Origin: Halogranum gelatinilyticum
GTDB lineage: Archaea > Halobacteriota > Halobacteria > Halobacteriales > Haloferacaceae
NCBI RefSeq assembly: GCF_900103715.1
Contig: NZ_FNHL01000001.1
Location: 248,001-312,000, forward strand
DNA length: 64,000 nt
Reading direction: 5' to 3'
Under the pieces are notes generated by a model. That model was not told the DNA's origin. It worked only from the letters and a program-made list of their open reading frames with translations, and made no database searches. A program made the translations under genes and the position numbers. Each line of letters opens with the position of its first letter. Within the stretch, counting starts at the first letter, position 1. Below, piece after piece: positions 52,316 through 61,272 of this stretch.

Positions 52316-53909
52316 GCCAACCGGACCACTCACCCTCGACGGCGAGTCGCTCACGCCCGAGCAGGTCGTCGCCGTCGCCCGTCACGACGCGTCCGTGGAA
52401 CTGGCCGCCGAGGCACGCGAGGCCATTCGCGATTCCCGCGAGCGTATCGAACACATCGTCGACGAGGGCGACCCGGTCTACGGCGTCAACACCGGCTTCG
52501 GCGAACTCGTCGACACCCACATCCCCCGCGAGAAGCTCGAAGGGCTCCAGACCAACCTCGTCAGAAGCCACGCGGCCGGTGCGGGTCGCGAACTGGCTCG
52601 CGAGGAAGTCCGCGCGATGCTCGTGACCCGCGTCAACGCGCTCGCGAAGGGCTACTCCGGAATCCGCGAAGTCGTCGTCGACCATCTCGTGACGATGCTC
52701 AACGCGGGGGTGCATCCGGTCGTGAAATCGAGGGGGAGTCTCGGAGCCAGCGGCGACCTCGCACCGCTTGCACATATGGCACTCGTCCTGCTCGGGGAGG
52801 GCGTGGCCGACGTCGACAGCGCGGATGGCTCCGAGACTCGGCGACTCTCGGGCGACGAGGCTCTCGCCGCCGCCGGGTTGGAGCCGCTGACGCTGAAGGC
52901 CAAGGAGGGCCTCGCGCTCATCAACGGGACCCAACTCTCTGTGGGACTGGCTGCGATGGTCGTCGTCGACGCCGAGCGCGTCCTCCGCGCCGCCGACGCA
53001 GCGGGCGCGCTGACGACCGAAGTCACCCTCGGGACCACCGCCTCTTGCGACCCGGCCGTCCACGCCGCGCGGCCCCATGCGGGCCAGCAAGCGACGGCGC
53101 GCAACGTCAAACGACTCACAGAAGGGTCGGAAATCGTCGAATCCCACCGCAACTGCGACCGGGTGCAGGACGCCTACTGCCTGCGGTGCATCCCGCAGGT
53201 CCACGGTGCGGTCCGCGATGCAGTCGGCCACCTCCGCGAGGCGGTCGCCGTCGAACTCAACAGCGCGACCGACAACCCGCTGGTCTTCGCCCGCGAGCAG
53301 GTCGACGAGCGGGCGAGCGGCACCGAGGTCGGGGCAGTGATTTCGGGCGGGAACTTCCACGGCGAGCCGCTCGCGCTCCGCCTCGACTACGCCGTCAACG
53401 CGCTCACCGAACTCGCCGCCATCTCCGAACGCCGGGTGGACCGCATGGTCAACCCGAACCTGCAGGAGCCGCATCTCCCACCCTTCCTCACCGCCGACAG
53501 CGGCTTCCAGTCGGGCTACATGATTCCGCAGTACACCGCCGTCGCGCTCCTCAACGAGTGTCGCTCCGAGGGGCGGCCGTCGATGGACAACACGCCCGTC
53601 AGCGGCGGGCAGGAGGACCACGTCAGCATGAGCGCGACGTCGGCCTTCGCCGCCCGACGCGTGGCCGAGCGCGTGCGGACCGTCGTCGCCATCGAACTGC
53701 TCTGTGCGGCGCAGGCGTCGGAGTTCGTCGACGACACGCTGACGCACGCGCCGGGTACCGGTGCGGTCTACGAGACCGTCCGCGAGGTCGTGCCGCCGCT
53801 GGTCGACGACCGGCCGCCGCATCCCGACATCGAGGCGGTCGCGTCGCTCGTCGCTGACGGGTTACTGGACGAGCGGCTGGAGGCGGTGCTGTCGGAGTCG
53901 TTGGAATAA
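52308..53909 (+). CDS. hutH: Histidine ammonia-lyase
   Basis: A 533-residue protein and last gene of the hut operon. The MIO-forming Ala-Ser-Gly lies in GSLGASGDLAPLAHM. VYGVNTGFGEL, YSGIREVVVDHL and GGQEDHVSMSATSAFAARR are also present. It removes ammonia from histidine to give urocanate, the entry step of the pathway, although its gene comes last. Its start overlaps the hutI stop by 8 nt (ATGTCTGA). Confidence 0.96.
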   Translation: MSEPTGPLTLDGESLTPEQVVAVARHDASVELAAEAREAIRDSRERIEHIVDEGDPVYGVNTGFGELVDTHIPREKLEGLQTNLVRSHAAGAGRELAREEVRAMLVTRVNALAKGYSGIREVVVDHLVTMLNAGVHPVVKSRGSLGASGDLAPLAHMALVLLGEGVADVDSADGSETRRLSGDEALAAAGLEPLTLKAKEGLALINGTQLSVGLAAMVVVDAERVLRAADAAGALTTEVTLGTTASCDPAVHAARPHAGQQATARNVKRLTEGSEIVESHRNCDRVQDAYCLRCIPQVHGAVRDAVGHLREAVAVELNSATDNPLVFAREQVDERASGTEVGAVISGGNFHGEPLALRLDYAVNALTELAAISERRVDRMVNPNLQEPHLPPFLTADSGFQSGYMIPQYTAVALLNECRSEGRPSMDNTPVSGGQEDHVSMSATSAFAARRVAERVRTVVAIELLCAAQASEFVDDTLTHAPGTGAVYETVREVVPPLVDDRPPHPDIEAVASLVADGLLDERLEAVLSESLE

Positions 53910-53953
53910 GGAAAAGAAACGGAAACCGCAGTCGACGTCCCGACTCGCGCGGC

Positions 53954-54571
53954 CTAGGGCTGCGGCGCGTCGAGGTCGTCGGCTGCGAGCTCGTCGGTGG
54001 TCTGCGTGTCGAGGCTTTCGAGAGCCCCGATGGCAGCCTGCTTGTACGTGTCTGTCGACAGGTCGTACTGGTCTTTCGCCATGCGGGCGTACTCGTTGCC
54101 CTCGTCCTCGAACGCCTCGATGCGTTCGAGCGTCCGGGTGGCCGTCTCGACGACCCACCGGTCGCGCGTCGCGGCGTTGACTTCGGTGATGGACTCGGGG
54201 CGGACGGAGACGTTGATGCTGCCGTCGTCGGTCTCGAACGTCCGCGGCTTGCCGACGATGGCGACGTACGACGGTGCTTCGAGTTCACGCAGCGCGCTCG
54301 CGGCCTCGGGCTGGTACTGACCCGCGTAGACGAAGAACGTCCCGGACGGGTCGACGATGCGGCCGCGCCAGTATTCGGAGTCCTCGCCGACGTCCTCCTT
54401 CTCGGTCAGCGTGCCGACGAGGAAGACGCGGTTCGCCTTCTCCCCGGTGGGGAGCAGCAGGTAGACCGGCGCGCGTTCGTCGTCGGACTCTTTGAACGTG
54501 TAGCCGGCGTCGTTGAACTCCTGGGCGAACACGCGGCGGGCGACTTCTCGGGTGGGAACGGACTGGCTCAT
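53954..54571 (-). CDS. RPA-associated OB-fold protein (Rpap3 type)
   Basis: A 205-residue protein with PTREVARRVFAQEFNDAGYTF, an OB-fold region (NRVFLVGTLTEKEDVGEDSEYWRGRIVDP) and a C-terminal helical tail. This fits the COG3390 proteins that partner archaeal RPA. It overlaps the rpa3 stop by 1 nt (TAATG), so they form an operon. It is proposed to work with RPA in single-strand DNA repair. Confidence 0.87.
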   Translation of the reverse strand: MSQSVPTREVARRVFAQEFNDAGYTFKESDDERAPVYLLLPTGEKANRVFLVGTLTEKEDVGEDSEYWRGRIVDPSGTFFVYAGQYQPEAASALRELEAPSYVAIVGKPRTFETDDGSINVSVRPESITEVNAATRDRWVVETATRTLERIEAFEDEGNEYARMAKDQYDLSTDTYKQAAIGALESLDTQTTDELAADDLDAPQP

Positions 54572-55506
54572 TAGAGGGACCTCGCTTTGATGAGGACGGC
54601 TTCGGCATCGGCTGGACCGCTCAGTTCTTCGAACTCGTCGGCGAGGACGTATCGACCGAAGGTCGGCCCGGTGACGCTGTAGTAGCGACCGAGCACCATC
54701 GACCGCATCTCCTCGGCGACGACGGTGGTGTCGAGCGCGTCCATGGCCTGCTGTTTGGCCTCGTCGAGGGTGACGCCGGTCAGCTCCTCGGTCATCTCCT
54801 TGTTGAAGATGACCTCGTGGACGTCGCTGCCGTCGTCGAGGACGGCCTTGATCCGCAGGTCGAACTCGCCTTCGACGGTCCCGTGTTCCGAACAGCGACC
54901 GTTCTGGAGGACGCGCGTGCAGTCCTCGTCGGGGCACCGCTTGATGAGGCCGCTGCCGGACTGGATGTCGACGAGCGCGCCCTCGACGGTCGAGTTGTCG
55001 TCGCCGACTTCGATCTCCTCGTCCAGTTCGGTGATGGTCGTCGTCCGGTTGAGCTTGACCGAGAAGTTCCCCTGGTACTCGTCGGTGACGACGTTGGCGA
55101 GGCTGTACACTTTGCCTTCTTCGAGCGCTTCGAGTTCGGACGTCTGGAAGGCGACGAACTTCATCGTCCCCGACTCGTCGCCGACGAGGCCCACCTGTGC
55201 GATGGACTCGTGGCCGGGATCCCAGAGGTCGACGACCTTCACCTTGAGGTCGACCCACTGTTCGTCTTCGTCGATGTCGGCGACTTCGACGAGCTGGCTG
55301 CCGCCCGCGCCGCTCGCGATGTCGTCGCGTTCGAGGCCGGCTTCGTCGAGGTAGCTGTTGGTGACGCTCCGACGCGCCTCGTCGACGGGGACTTTGTACT
55401 CGTTGACGAGGTTGTCGAGCCGCTCCTCTACGTCGTCGACGCTGACGTCCAGGTGGTCCGAGAACTGTTCCGCAATCTCCGCTGCGTGGGTTCGCAGGTC
55501 TGTCAT
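54571..55506 (-). CDS. Single-stranded-DNA-binding protein RPA (Rpa3 type)
   Basis: A 311-residue protein. It has an N-terminal helical segment (RTHAAEIAEQFSDHLDVSV), one or two OB-folds (QWVDLKVKVVDLWDPGHESI; STVEGALVDIQSGSGLIKRC) and a zinc finger (CPDEDC...GRCSEH). The length and the immediately following RPA-associated gene match the haloarchaeal rpa3-rpap3 pair. It protects single-stranded DNA in replication and repair. A clear AT box lies about 67 nt upstream, implying a short leader, unlike most first genes here. Confidence 0.9.
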   Translation of the reverse strand: MTDLRTHAAEIAEQFSDHLDVSVDDVEERLDNLVNEYKVPVDEARRSVTNSYLDEAGLERDDIASGAGGSQLVEVADIDEDEQWVDLKVKVVDLWDPGHESIAQVGLVGDESGTMKFVAFQTSELEALEEGKVYSLANVVTDEYQGNFSVKLNRTTTITELDEEIEVGDDNSTVEGALVDIQSGSGLIKRCPDEDCTRVLQNGRCSEHGTVEGEFDLRIKAVLDDGSDVHEVIFNKEMTEELTGVTLDEAKQQAMDALDTTVVAEEMRSMVLGRYYSVTGPTFGRYVLADEFEELSGPADAEAVLIKARSL

Positions 55507-55567
55507 AGGGTCTCACTGCCTCTGCTTGAGTTTTCGACGAGAGGCATACGCCGGTTGGTTCCCAATG

Positions 55568-55578
55568 GTATAAAAAAT
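55568..55578 (-). promoter_or_regulatory. TATA box of rpa3 operon
   Basis: The minus strand reads ATTTTTTATAC, about 67 nt before the rpa3 ATG at 55506. This predicts a leader of roughly 40 nt. Confidence 0.5.
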
Positions 55579-55692
55579 ATGGCTCTCGGTGAAAGTGAAG
55601 ACGAGGGGAAGAAGTCGTCAATCGCACGTCTGACGGCGTCTGGAGCTGCTCGGAAACGCGCTTCTCAAGCGGCAAGACCCACGTTTACGACG

Positions 55693-56586
55693 TCAGTTCG
55701 TGAACCGCACGTCCGCGACGACGGGTGCGTGGTCGGAGGGCGGTTCGCCATCCCAGTGGTCGGCGACGACCGCGTGTTGGACCGCCGAGGCGTCCTCGGT
55801 GACGAACACGTAGTCGATCTTCTTCGTCTCGCCGTCGAAGCGGTTGAACGTCAGGGTCGGCCCGTGGTGGCCGTAGATGGCGTGATACTGCGCGTCGTAG
55901 AGCCGACGGCCGTCGCCCTCGACGGCGGTGAGCACCCGGTACGGTGGGTCGTCCTCGGTACAGTTCAGGTCGCCGACGACGACCGTCGGAAGGTCGCCCG
56001 CGACGTCGGTGAGGCGGCGACGGAGGAGGTGGGCACTCTCCTCGCGAGCCCGCGCGCTCCGGTGCTCGAAGTGGGTGTTGCAGGCGACGAACGTCGCCCC
56101 GGCGCGCTCGTCGTGGAGTTCGACCCACGTCGCCATCCGCGGATAGGACGCCTCGGGATGCTTGCTGCCGGTGACGTGGGGCGTCTCCGAGAGCCAGAAG
56201 GTGTTGTGGTCACGGAGCGTGAAGCGGTCGCGACGGAAGCCGACGGGACCGTGTTCGCCTTCTGCCTCGCCGTCGATTCGGCCGACGCCGACCCAGTCGT
56301 AGGCGGGCAGCTGCTCGCGCAGATAGTCGAGCTGGTGTTCCAGTGGCTCCTGTAGGCCGACCACGTCGGGGCGGTGAAACCGGATCACGCTCGCGACGTG
56401 CTCCTTGCGGTTCGGCCACGCGAGGTCGCCGTCCTCGGCCGTGTCGTACCGGACGTTGAAGGTCATGACGCGAACGGTGTCGGCGGTGCCGACGTCGTCG
56501 CCGCGGTCGTCGACCGTGCCGCCGTCGGTCCGTGGGGCATCGTCGCTCGTCTCACTCCGCGTCGTCGTCTCGCTCGGTTCGGTCAT
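55693..56586 (-). CDS. Endonuclease/exonuclease/phosphatase-family hydrolase
   Basis: A 297-residue protein. After an acidic, Thr/Ser-rich start comes the EEP fold: VMTFNVRYDT, DVVGLQEPLEHQLDYL, VVVGDLNCTEDDPPYRVL, KKIDYVFVTED and SDHAPVVADV. The Glu, Asp-x-Asn and Asp-His catalytic set is complete. It may cleave nucleic acid, phosphoinositol-like or other phosphoesters; sequence cannot tell. No signal peptide is present. Starts at the ATG at 56586 and stands alone, divergent from the next small gene. Confidence 0.85.
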   Translation of the reverse strand: MTEPSETTTRSETSDDAPRTDGGTVDDRGDDVGTADTVRVMTFNVRYDTAEDGDLAWPNRKEHVASVIRFHRPDVVGLQEPLEHQLDYLREQLPAYDWVGVGRIDGEAEGEHGPVGFRRDRFTLRDHNTFWLSETPHVTGSKHPEASYPRMATWVELHDERAGATFVACNTHFEHRSARAREESAHLLRRRLTDVAGDLPTVVVGDLNCTEDDPPYRVLTAVEGDGRRLYDAQYHAIYGHHGPTLTFNRFDGETKKIDYVFVTEDASAVQHAVVADHWDGEPPSDHAPVVADVRFTN

Positions 56587-56682
56587 CGCGAACCTCCGGG
56601 CGTGGTGGGCCGCATCTATCCCGAGTGGGAGCCTCGGCAACTTAAACGCGCCGTCGAGCGGCCGCCGAGAGGCGACGGACCT

Positions 56683-57000
56683 ATGGCCTCGGCGGACGCA
56701 GCCTCGGCCATGGACGAGCGGTTCGAACGCTTCGTGCGCGACACGTTCCGAAACGCCGGCCGACGCTACGCCGAGGCGCGACGCGCCTACCGCGAGGGTC
56801 GCGACGGCGAGGACGGAGCCGAGCGGTTCGGTCTCCCGACCGACGACGAGGGGCGCGCCCGGCTCGTCTGCCGCCGTCACGCCGAGAAACGCGCCGTCGC
56901 CGTCGACAGCGAGGGCCGTCCGGCCTGTTTCGACCCCGACCACGCCGACTGTCAGGGCTGCGCCGAGGACGTCCGCGAGGGCGTCGTCGAGACGTGGTAG
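56683..57000 (+). CDS. Small conserved haloarchaeal protein (105 residues)
   Basis: Its pattern is MDERFERFVRDTFRNAGRRY, LVCRRHAEKRAVAVDSEGRP and CFDPDHADCQGCAEDVREG. The C-terminal Cys/His set (C...DH..C..C) may bind metal. I believe it corresponds to a haloarchaeal DUF7091-like family, but am not sure. The ATG at 56683 is used; a second ATG at 56710 is possible. It lies 34 nt before the guanylyltransferase gene. Confidence 0.65.
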   Translation: MASADAASAMDERFERFVRDTFRNAGRRYAEARRAYREGRDGEDGAERFGLPTDDEGRARLVCRRHAEKRAVAVDSEGRPACFDPDHADCQGCAEDVREGVVETW

Positions 57001-57001
57001 T

Positions 57002-57012
57002 GAGGATTTTGT
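57002..57012 (+). promoter_or_regulatory. TATA-like box of the guanylyltransferase gene
   Basis: GAGGATTTTGT is centred about 28 nt before the ATG at 57035. It suggests independent transcription from the small gene upstream. Confidence 0.4.
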
Positions 57013-57034
57013 ACCGTCCGCGTCAGTCCCCGCC

Positions 57035-58048
57035 ATGGACCGTCCGCTCGTCGCGCTCGTGCTCGCCGGTGGCACCGGCACGCGTCTCTACCCGGCCAGC
57101 CGCTCGCATCGACCCAAACAGTTCCTCTCGCTCGTCGGCGACGACTCGCTCCTGAGCCAGACCGTCGCCCGCGCGGACTTCGCCGACCACGTCTTCGTCT
57201 CGACGCGACCCGACTTCGCCGACGACGTGGCCGACCACGCCCCCGACGCCGAGGTCATCACCGAACCCGTCGCCAAGGACACCGGTCCCGCGCTGGTCTA
57301 CGCGACTCACCGGATTCGCGAGGAAGTCGGCGACTGCGTCGTCCTCGTGTTGCCGAGTGACCACACCGTGTCCGGTGAGTTTCAGGCGGTCGCCGAGACG
57401 GGTACTCGCGTCGCCAGCGAGACCGGCGCGCTCGTCACCTTCGGGGTCGACCCCAGTCGACCCGACACGGGCTACGGCTACATCGAACCCGGTGCGTCCC
57501 GAGACCTCGCCGGTGAAACCTACTTCGACCTCGCCGCGTTCCACGAGAAGCCGGACGCCGAGACGGCAGGAGAGTACGTCGACGCGGGCTACTACTGGAA
57601 CGCGGGTATCTTCGCGTGGACGCCCGATGCACTCCTCTCGGCCGCTCGGGACTCGCCGCTGGAGCTGCTTGTAGACGCGCTCGACGCGGGCGACGAGGCC
57701 GAGGGCTTCGAGGCTGTCCCCGAGGTGAGCATCGACTACGCGGTGATGGAGCGCGCCGAGGACGCAGCGGTCGTCCCCGCGGGCTTCGACTGGGACGACC
57801 TCGGCTCGTGGGACGCCCTGGAGCGAGTTCTCGACGCGGACGACGCGGGCAACGTCGCGCTCGGCGAGAGCCTCACCGTCGACGCCGCGGACAACGTGGT
57901 CGTCGCCGACGGGGCGCGCGTCTCACTGGTCGGCGTCTCGGATCTCGCGGTCGTCGCGTGGGACGACCGGGTGCTGGTCGTGCCGAAAGCAGAGGCCCAG
58001 CGCGTCCGCGAGGTCGTGTCGATACTGAAAGAGAACGGCTCCTTCTAA
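57035..58048 (+). CDS. Mannose-1-phosphate guanylyltransferase
   Basis: A 337-residue nucleotidyltransferase. The signature LAGGTGTRLYPASRSHRPKQ is at the N-terminus, with EPVAKDTGPALVYATHRI, VLPSDHTV, GYGYIEP, and WNAGIFAWTPD in order. It makes GDP-mannose, a donor for glycoprotein and polysaccharide synthesis. The bacterial-style fused isomerase domain is absent. The frame is open well upstream, but the ATG at 57035 gives the family start. Confidence 0.9.
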   Translation: MDRPLVALVLAGGTGTRLYPASRSHRPKQFLSLVGDDSLLSQTVARADFADHVFVSTRPDFADDVADHAPDAEVITEPVAKDTGPALVYATHRIREEVGDCVVLVLPSDHTVSGEFQAVAETGTRVASETGALVTFGVDPSRPDTGYGYIEPGASRDLAGETYFDLAAFHEKPDAETAGEYVDAGYYWNAGIFAWTPDALLSAARDSPLELLVDALDAGDEAEGFEAVPEVSIDYAVMERAEDAAVVPAGFDWDDLGSWDALERVLDADDAGNVALGESLTVDAADNVVVADGARVSLVGVSDLAVVAWDDRVLVVPKAEAQRVREVVSILKENGSF

Positions 58049-58050
58049 CC

Positions 58051-58836
58051 TCAGCTCCGCAGGCGGCCGCCGTCGACGGGCAGCGCGACGCCGTTGACGA
58101 AGCTCGCCCGGCGGCTGGCGAGGAAGGCGACGACGTCGCCGAGTTCGCGCGGGTCGCCGACGCGGCCCAGCGGGATATCGTCGGCCCAACTCCGCAGCCC
58201 CTCGTCGTAGCTGTCGTACTCGCCGCGGTCGACGGAGTCCTCGACGAGTTCCTCTATTCGCGCTGTCTCGTGCGCGCCGGGCAGGACTGCGTTGGCCCGC
58301 ACTTCGGGGGCGTACTCGCGAGCGAGCGTCTTCACGAGACCGATGACGCCACGGCGAACGGCGTTCGAGAGCACCAGCCCGTCGATGGCCTCCTCGACGC
58401 TCGTCGAGGTGATGCAGGTCACGGTACCTGCGTCGCTCTCTTTGAGATACGGAGCGGCCTCTCGGACCGTCCAGACGACGCTCATCACGAGCATGTCGTA
58501 CGCGCCGTACCACTGCTTCTCGGTGGTGTCGTCGAAGGTACCCGGCGGGACGCCGCCCGCGGAAGTGACGAGATGGTCGATGCCGCCGAACTCGTCGACG
58601 GCGACTTCGACGAGGTTCTCGATGCTGTCGGGGTCGGTGATGTCGGCTTCGACGCCGACGACGCGGCCGGTGCCCACGCCTTCGAGTGCCGTCTCGGCGG
58701 TCGCGAGCTTCTCGGCGTCGCGGCCGCAGATGACCACGTTGGCGTCTGCGTCGGCGAGTGCTTCGGCACTGCCGTAGCCCAGTCCGGCCGAGCTTGCGGT
58801 GACGAGTGCGACGTCGTCTGCGAGTCCTAAGTCCAT
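58051..58836 (-). CDS. Atypical short-chain dehydrogenase/reductase-family protein
   Basis: A 261-residue Rossmann protein. The cofactor loop is VTASSAGLGYGSAEALADA, a variant of TGxxxGIG. VVICGRDAEKL, LVTSAGG and the C-terminal SFVNGVALPVDGG follow SDR order. The catalytic Tyr-x3-Lys is replaced: the aligned stretch LSNAVRRGVIGLVKTLA has Ser and Arg at those places. It may be non-catalytic or use other residues. It converges on the guanylyltransferase gene with a 2-nt gap. Confidence 0.82.
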   Translation of the reverse strand: MDLGLADDVALVTASSAGLGYGSAEALADADANVVICGRDAEKLATAETALEGVGTGRVVGVEADITDPDSIENLVEVAVDEFGGIDHLVTSAGGVPPGTFDDTTEKQWYGAYDMLVMSVVWTVREAAPYLKESDAGTVTCITSTSVEEAIDGLVLSNAVRRGVIGLVKTLAREYAPEVRANAVLPGAHETARIEELVEDSVDRGEYDSYDEGLRSWADDIPLGRVGDPRELGDVVAFLASRRASFVNGVALPVDGGRLRS

Positions 58837-59245
58837 GGCCGAGGTGTCGTGGTGGGTCGACAAAAGTCTGTGTTCGTCCCGACGGACACTGATTGATGAG
58901 CCGGTATGGCGCGTGGCTTCGCGGCGACGGCCGCGAGACACGCACGCGAGGGACGACTGAACGAGTGAAACGAGTGAGGGAGTCGGCTGGGGAGGGTGTG
59001 GCTGTTGCGGGTGGGACTGAAAGGGGACGCGCTCTCGGCGAACCTCCGCGAAGTAAGCACCGCAGCGACTGACAGGAGCGAGGAGCGCGGCGAGCGGCGG
59101 GAGCCGAGAGCGCGTGGGCTTTCGAGGGGGTCACCGAGTGACCAGCGACAGCAGACGAGGATGTGTGGGCTTTCGAGCTGTCCACAGCGTGGGTTGGGAA
59201 CGCCCGGATTCGAAGCCGTCCGTCGACCCCACTCCGTCTACCGCT
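58837..59245. other. Non-coding region with short repeats and a tRNA-3'-like fragment
   Basis: No credible gene in 409 nt. GTGGGCTTTCGAG occurs twice (59114-59126 and 59165-59177). TTGGGAACGCCCGGATTCGA (59194-59213) resembles an acceptor plus T-arm 3' end of a tRNA, but no tRNA lies next to it. Confidence 0.45.
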
Positions 59246-60247
59246 TCACGGTCTCCAGCCACGGAGGAAGGCCACGCAAACCCCACCAACAGACAACCCG
59301 AACGGCAGCGTCATCGTCCGTACCACCAACACCGCTGCCGCCGCACCCGCCGCTGGCGCGCCGGTCATCGCCACCAACGCCCCACCCAGGAGGATGTCGT
59401 ACGCGCCGATGCTCCCCGGAATCGGGACGACGCTCGCGACCTGCGGCAGCGGAATCACGACCAAAATGGGCAGGAGAGCCACCGTCGTCCCCGTCCCGGC
59501 CAGCGCGACCCACAGCGCGGCCGCGGTGAGCAGCTGTTCGAGCACGCCGCCGAGTGCGACGAGCACGAGGAGTTCGGGTGCAGTCCGGAACTGGACGATA
59601 CGCTCCCAGAACCGTTCGACCGCGTCGACGACGACGCTCCGACCGTGGGCCTCCTCGCGGTAGAGCGAGGAGACGAGCGCGACGACAGGAGTGAGAACAA
59701 CGACGAACAGCCGCGACAGGAGTGACCGCGAGTAGAGCAGCAGTCCTCCGAGAACGACGAGTCCCACGACAGCTCCACCGAGCGTGAGAAGCACGTACTG
59801 CGGCGTCGTCCCGCCGACGAGGACGAGCAGGCCCAACGCGGTCGAGACGAGCAACTGCGCGCCGGATTTGACGTACTTCGCGACCGAGCGGACGCCGAGT
59901 GCCTCGCTGTAGGTCGTCTCCGTCGTGACGCCGATGAAGCGCGCCATGATGGGCTCGGAACTCACCGGCCCGGCGGGCGAGAGCGTGTCGAAGAAGTCGC
60001 CGGCCATCGCGAACTGGACGCTCTGTCCGGCGGAGAGCCCCCGGCCGAGCGGCCGGATCGAGGCCCAGACGCCGATAGCGTCGGCGAGTCCCTCGGCGAC
60101 GACGAGCGCGAGGACGGCCGCGGCCGCCCACGGCGCGATGGCCGTCGCCCGCGAGACGACGCTGTCGACGCCGACGAACGCGAGATAGCCGACGAGCGCG
60201 CCGAGACCGAGCAACGCCCCGACCAGAAACCGTATGACTCGCCGCAT
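59246..60247 (-). CDS. UPF0104/flippase-like membrane protein
   Basis: A 333-residue protein with about eight helices, starting at the ATG at 60247 (MRRVIRFLVGALL). It resembles the lysylphosphatidylglycerol-synthase transmembrane (flippase-like) family. Conserved parts include FAMAGDFFDTLSPAGPVSSEP, GVRSVAKYVKSGAQLL and SVVPIPGSIGAYDILLGG. It may move a lipid or lipid-linked sugar across the membrane. A guanylyltransferase for sugar donors lies nearby, but no operon links them. Confidence 0.8.
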   Translation of the reverse strand: MRRVIRFLVGALLGLGALVGYLAFVGVDSVVSRATAIAPWAAAAVLALVVAEGLADAIGVWASIRPLGRGLSAGQSVQFAMAGDFFDTLSPAGPVSSEPIMARFIGVTTETTYSEALGVRSVAKYVKSGAQLLVSTALGLLVLVGGTTPQYVLLTLGGAVVGLVVLGGLLLYSRSLLSRLFVVVLTPVVALVSSLYREEAHGRSVVVDAVERFWERIVQFRTAPELLVLVALGGVLEQLLTAAALWVALAGTGTTVALLPILVVIPLPQVASVVPIPGSIGAYDILLGGALVAMTGAPAAGAAAAVLVVRTMTLPFGLSVGGVCVAFLRGWRP

Positions 60248-60304
60248 GGGGATGGCTCGGAGAGGCGCGTGGAAAAGCGTGCCGTCAGCGGCCGGGCAAG
60301 GCAT

Positions 60305-60315
60305 ATCCTTTTACA
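60305..60315 (+). promoter_or_regulatory. TATA-like box of the membrane protein gene at 60338
   Basis: ATCCTTTTACA is centred about 28 nt upstream of the ATG at 60338 and favours it over an ATG at 60269. Confidence 0.5.
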
Positions 60316-60337
60316 CATTCGACATGACGAATCCGGT

Positions 60338-61171
60338 ATGGAAGCCCTCTCGACCCTCCGTCCAGCCGCCGCCGCACTCCGACGCAACCCCGTGTTGTTC
60401 GTCGTGCCCGCCGTCCTCGCGCTCCTCCAGCTCCCACAGCTCGTCGTCCAGACCGTGAGTCCCTTCGTCGGCGGCATCGTGTCGCTGCTGTTGAGCGGTG
60501 TGATGCTGCTCGCGCTACCGTTCCTCCAAGCGGGGCTCATCGCCATGGCTCACGAGGCGCTCGACGGGCAGACGCGGCTGGCGACGCTCGTCGCTGCCGG
60601 GAAAGAGTACTACATCCCGGTTTTCCTCGCCTTCGGTGTGTTGTTCGTCTGCAACCTGGTGGTCTTCGGACTCGTCTTCGTCGGCGTGTTCGTCGCCGTC
60701 GTCGTCGGTCTCGCCCAGCCCGGCTCGAGCACGGCGCTCTTTCTCGTACTCGGCCTCGCCGGCCTCGTGCTCTTCGGTCTCTATCTGCTCGTCGTCTTCT
60801 TCCTGCAGTTCTACGTGCAGGCCATCGTCCTCGACGACCTCGGCCCGTTCGCCGGGCTGAAGCGGAGCGCCAGCGTGGTTCGGAGCCACCTCGGCGACAC
60901 TTTCGTCTACTCGCTCGTCGGGGGCGGCATCGGCGCGCTGTTCGGGCTCTTCGGCGCGGTCTTCTCGATTCTCCTGACCTCGTCGGTGGCGACGACCCCC
61001 ACACCGACGCCGCTGGCTGACGTGTACGGCCCGCTCGCGGACGTCAGCCTCTCACTGCCGCTCCTCGTCGTCGGCTTCCTCGCGCTCGTCCTCTTGACGA
61101 CCCTCTTCGGCGGCTTCTTCGGGACGTATTCGGTCGCGTTCTACCGCGCGATTCGGCCGACTGCGGCCTGA
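60338..61171 (+). CDS. Polytopic membrane protein, function unknown
   Basis: A 277-residue protein with about six helices. A cytoplasmic entry MEALSTLRPAAAALRRNPV precedes the first helix. A conserved-looking DDLGPFAGLKRSASVVRSHL loop lies before the fifth helix. The C-terminus is YSVAFYRAIRPTAA. The DDLGPFxGLKRS loop occurs in a widespread haloarchaeal membrane family (DUF7847-like) of unknown role. It is divergent from the UPF0104 gene. Confidence 0.7.
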   Translation: MEALSTLRPAAAALRRNPVLFVVPAVLALLQLPQLVVQTVSPFVGGIVSLLLSGVMLLALPFLQAGLIAMAHEALDGQTRLATLVAAGKEYYIPVFLAFGVLFVCNLVVFGLVFVGVFVAVVVGLAQPGSSTALFLVLGLAGLVLFGLYLLVVFFLQFYVQAIVLDDLGPFAGLKRSASVVRSHLGDTFVYSLVGGGIGALFGLFGAVFSILLTSSVATTPTPTPLADVYGPLADVSLSLPLLVVGFLALVLLTTLFGGFFGTYSVAFYRAIRPTAA

Positions 61172-61272
61172 TTTCCGACCTTGGTGCTCGGGCCACTGCG
61201 ACCGCCGACACTCCCGACCACTTCCACCCCAAGGCGACACTTCTTACACGATGAAGCCGTAAGCCAGTCTCA

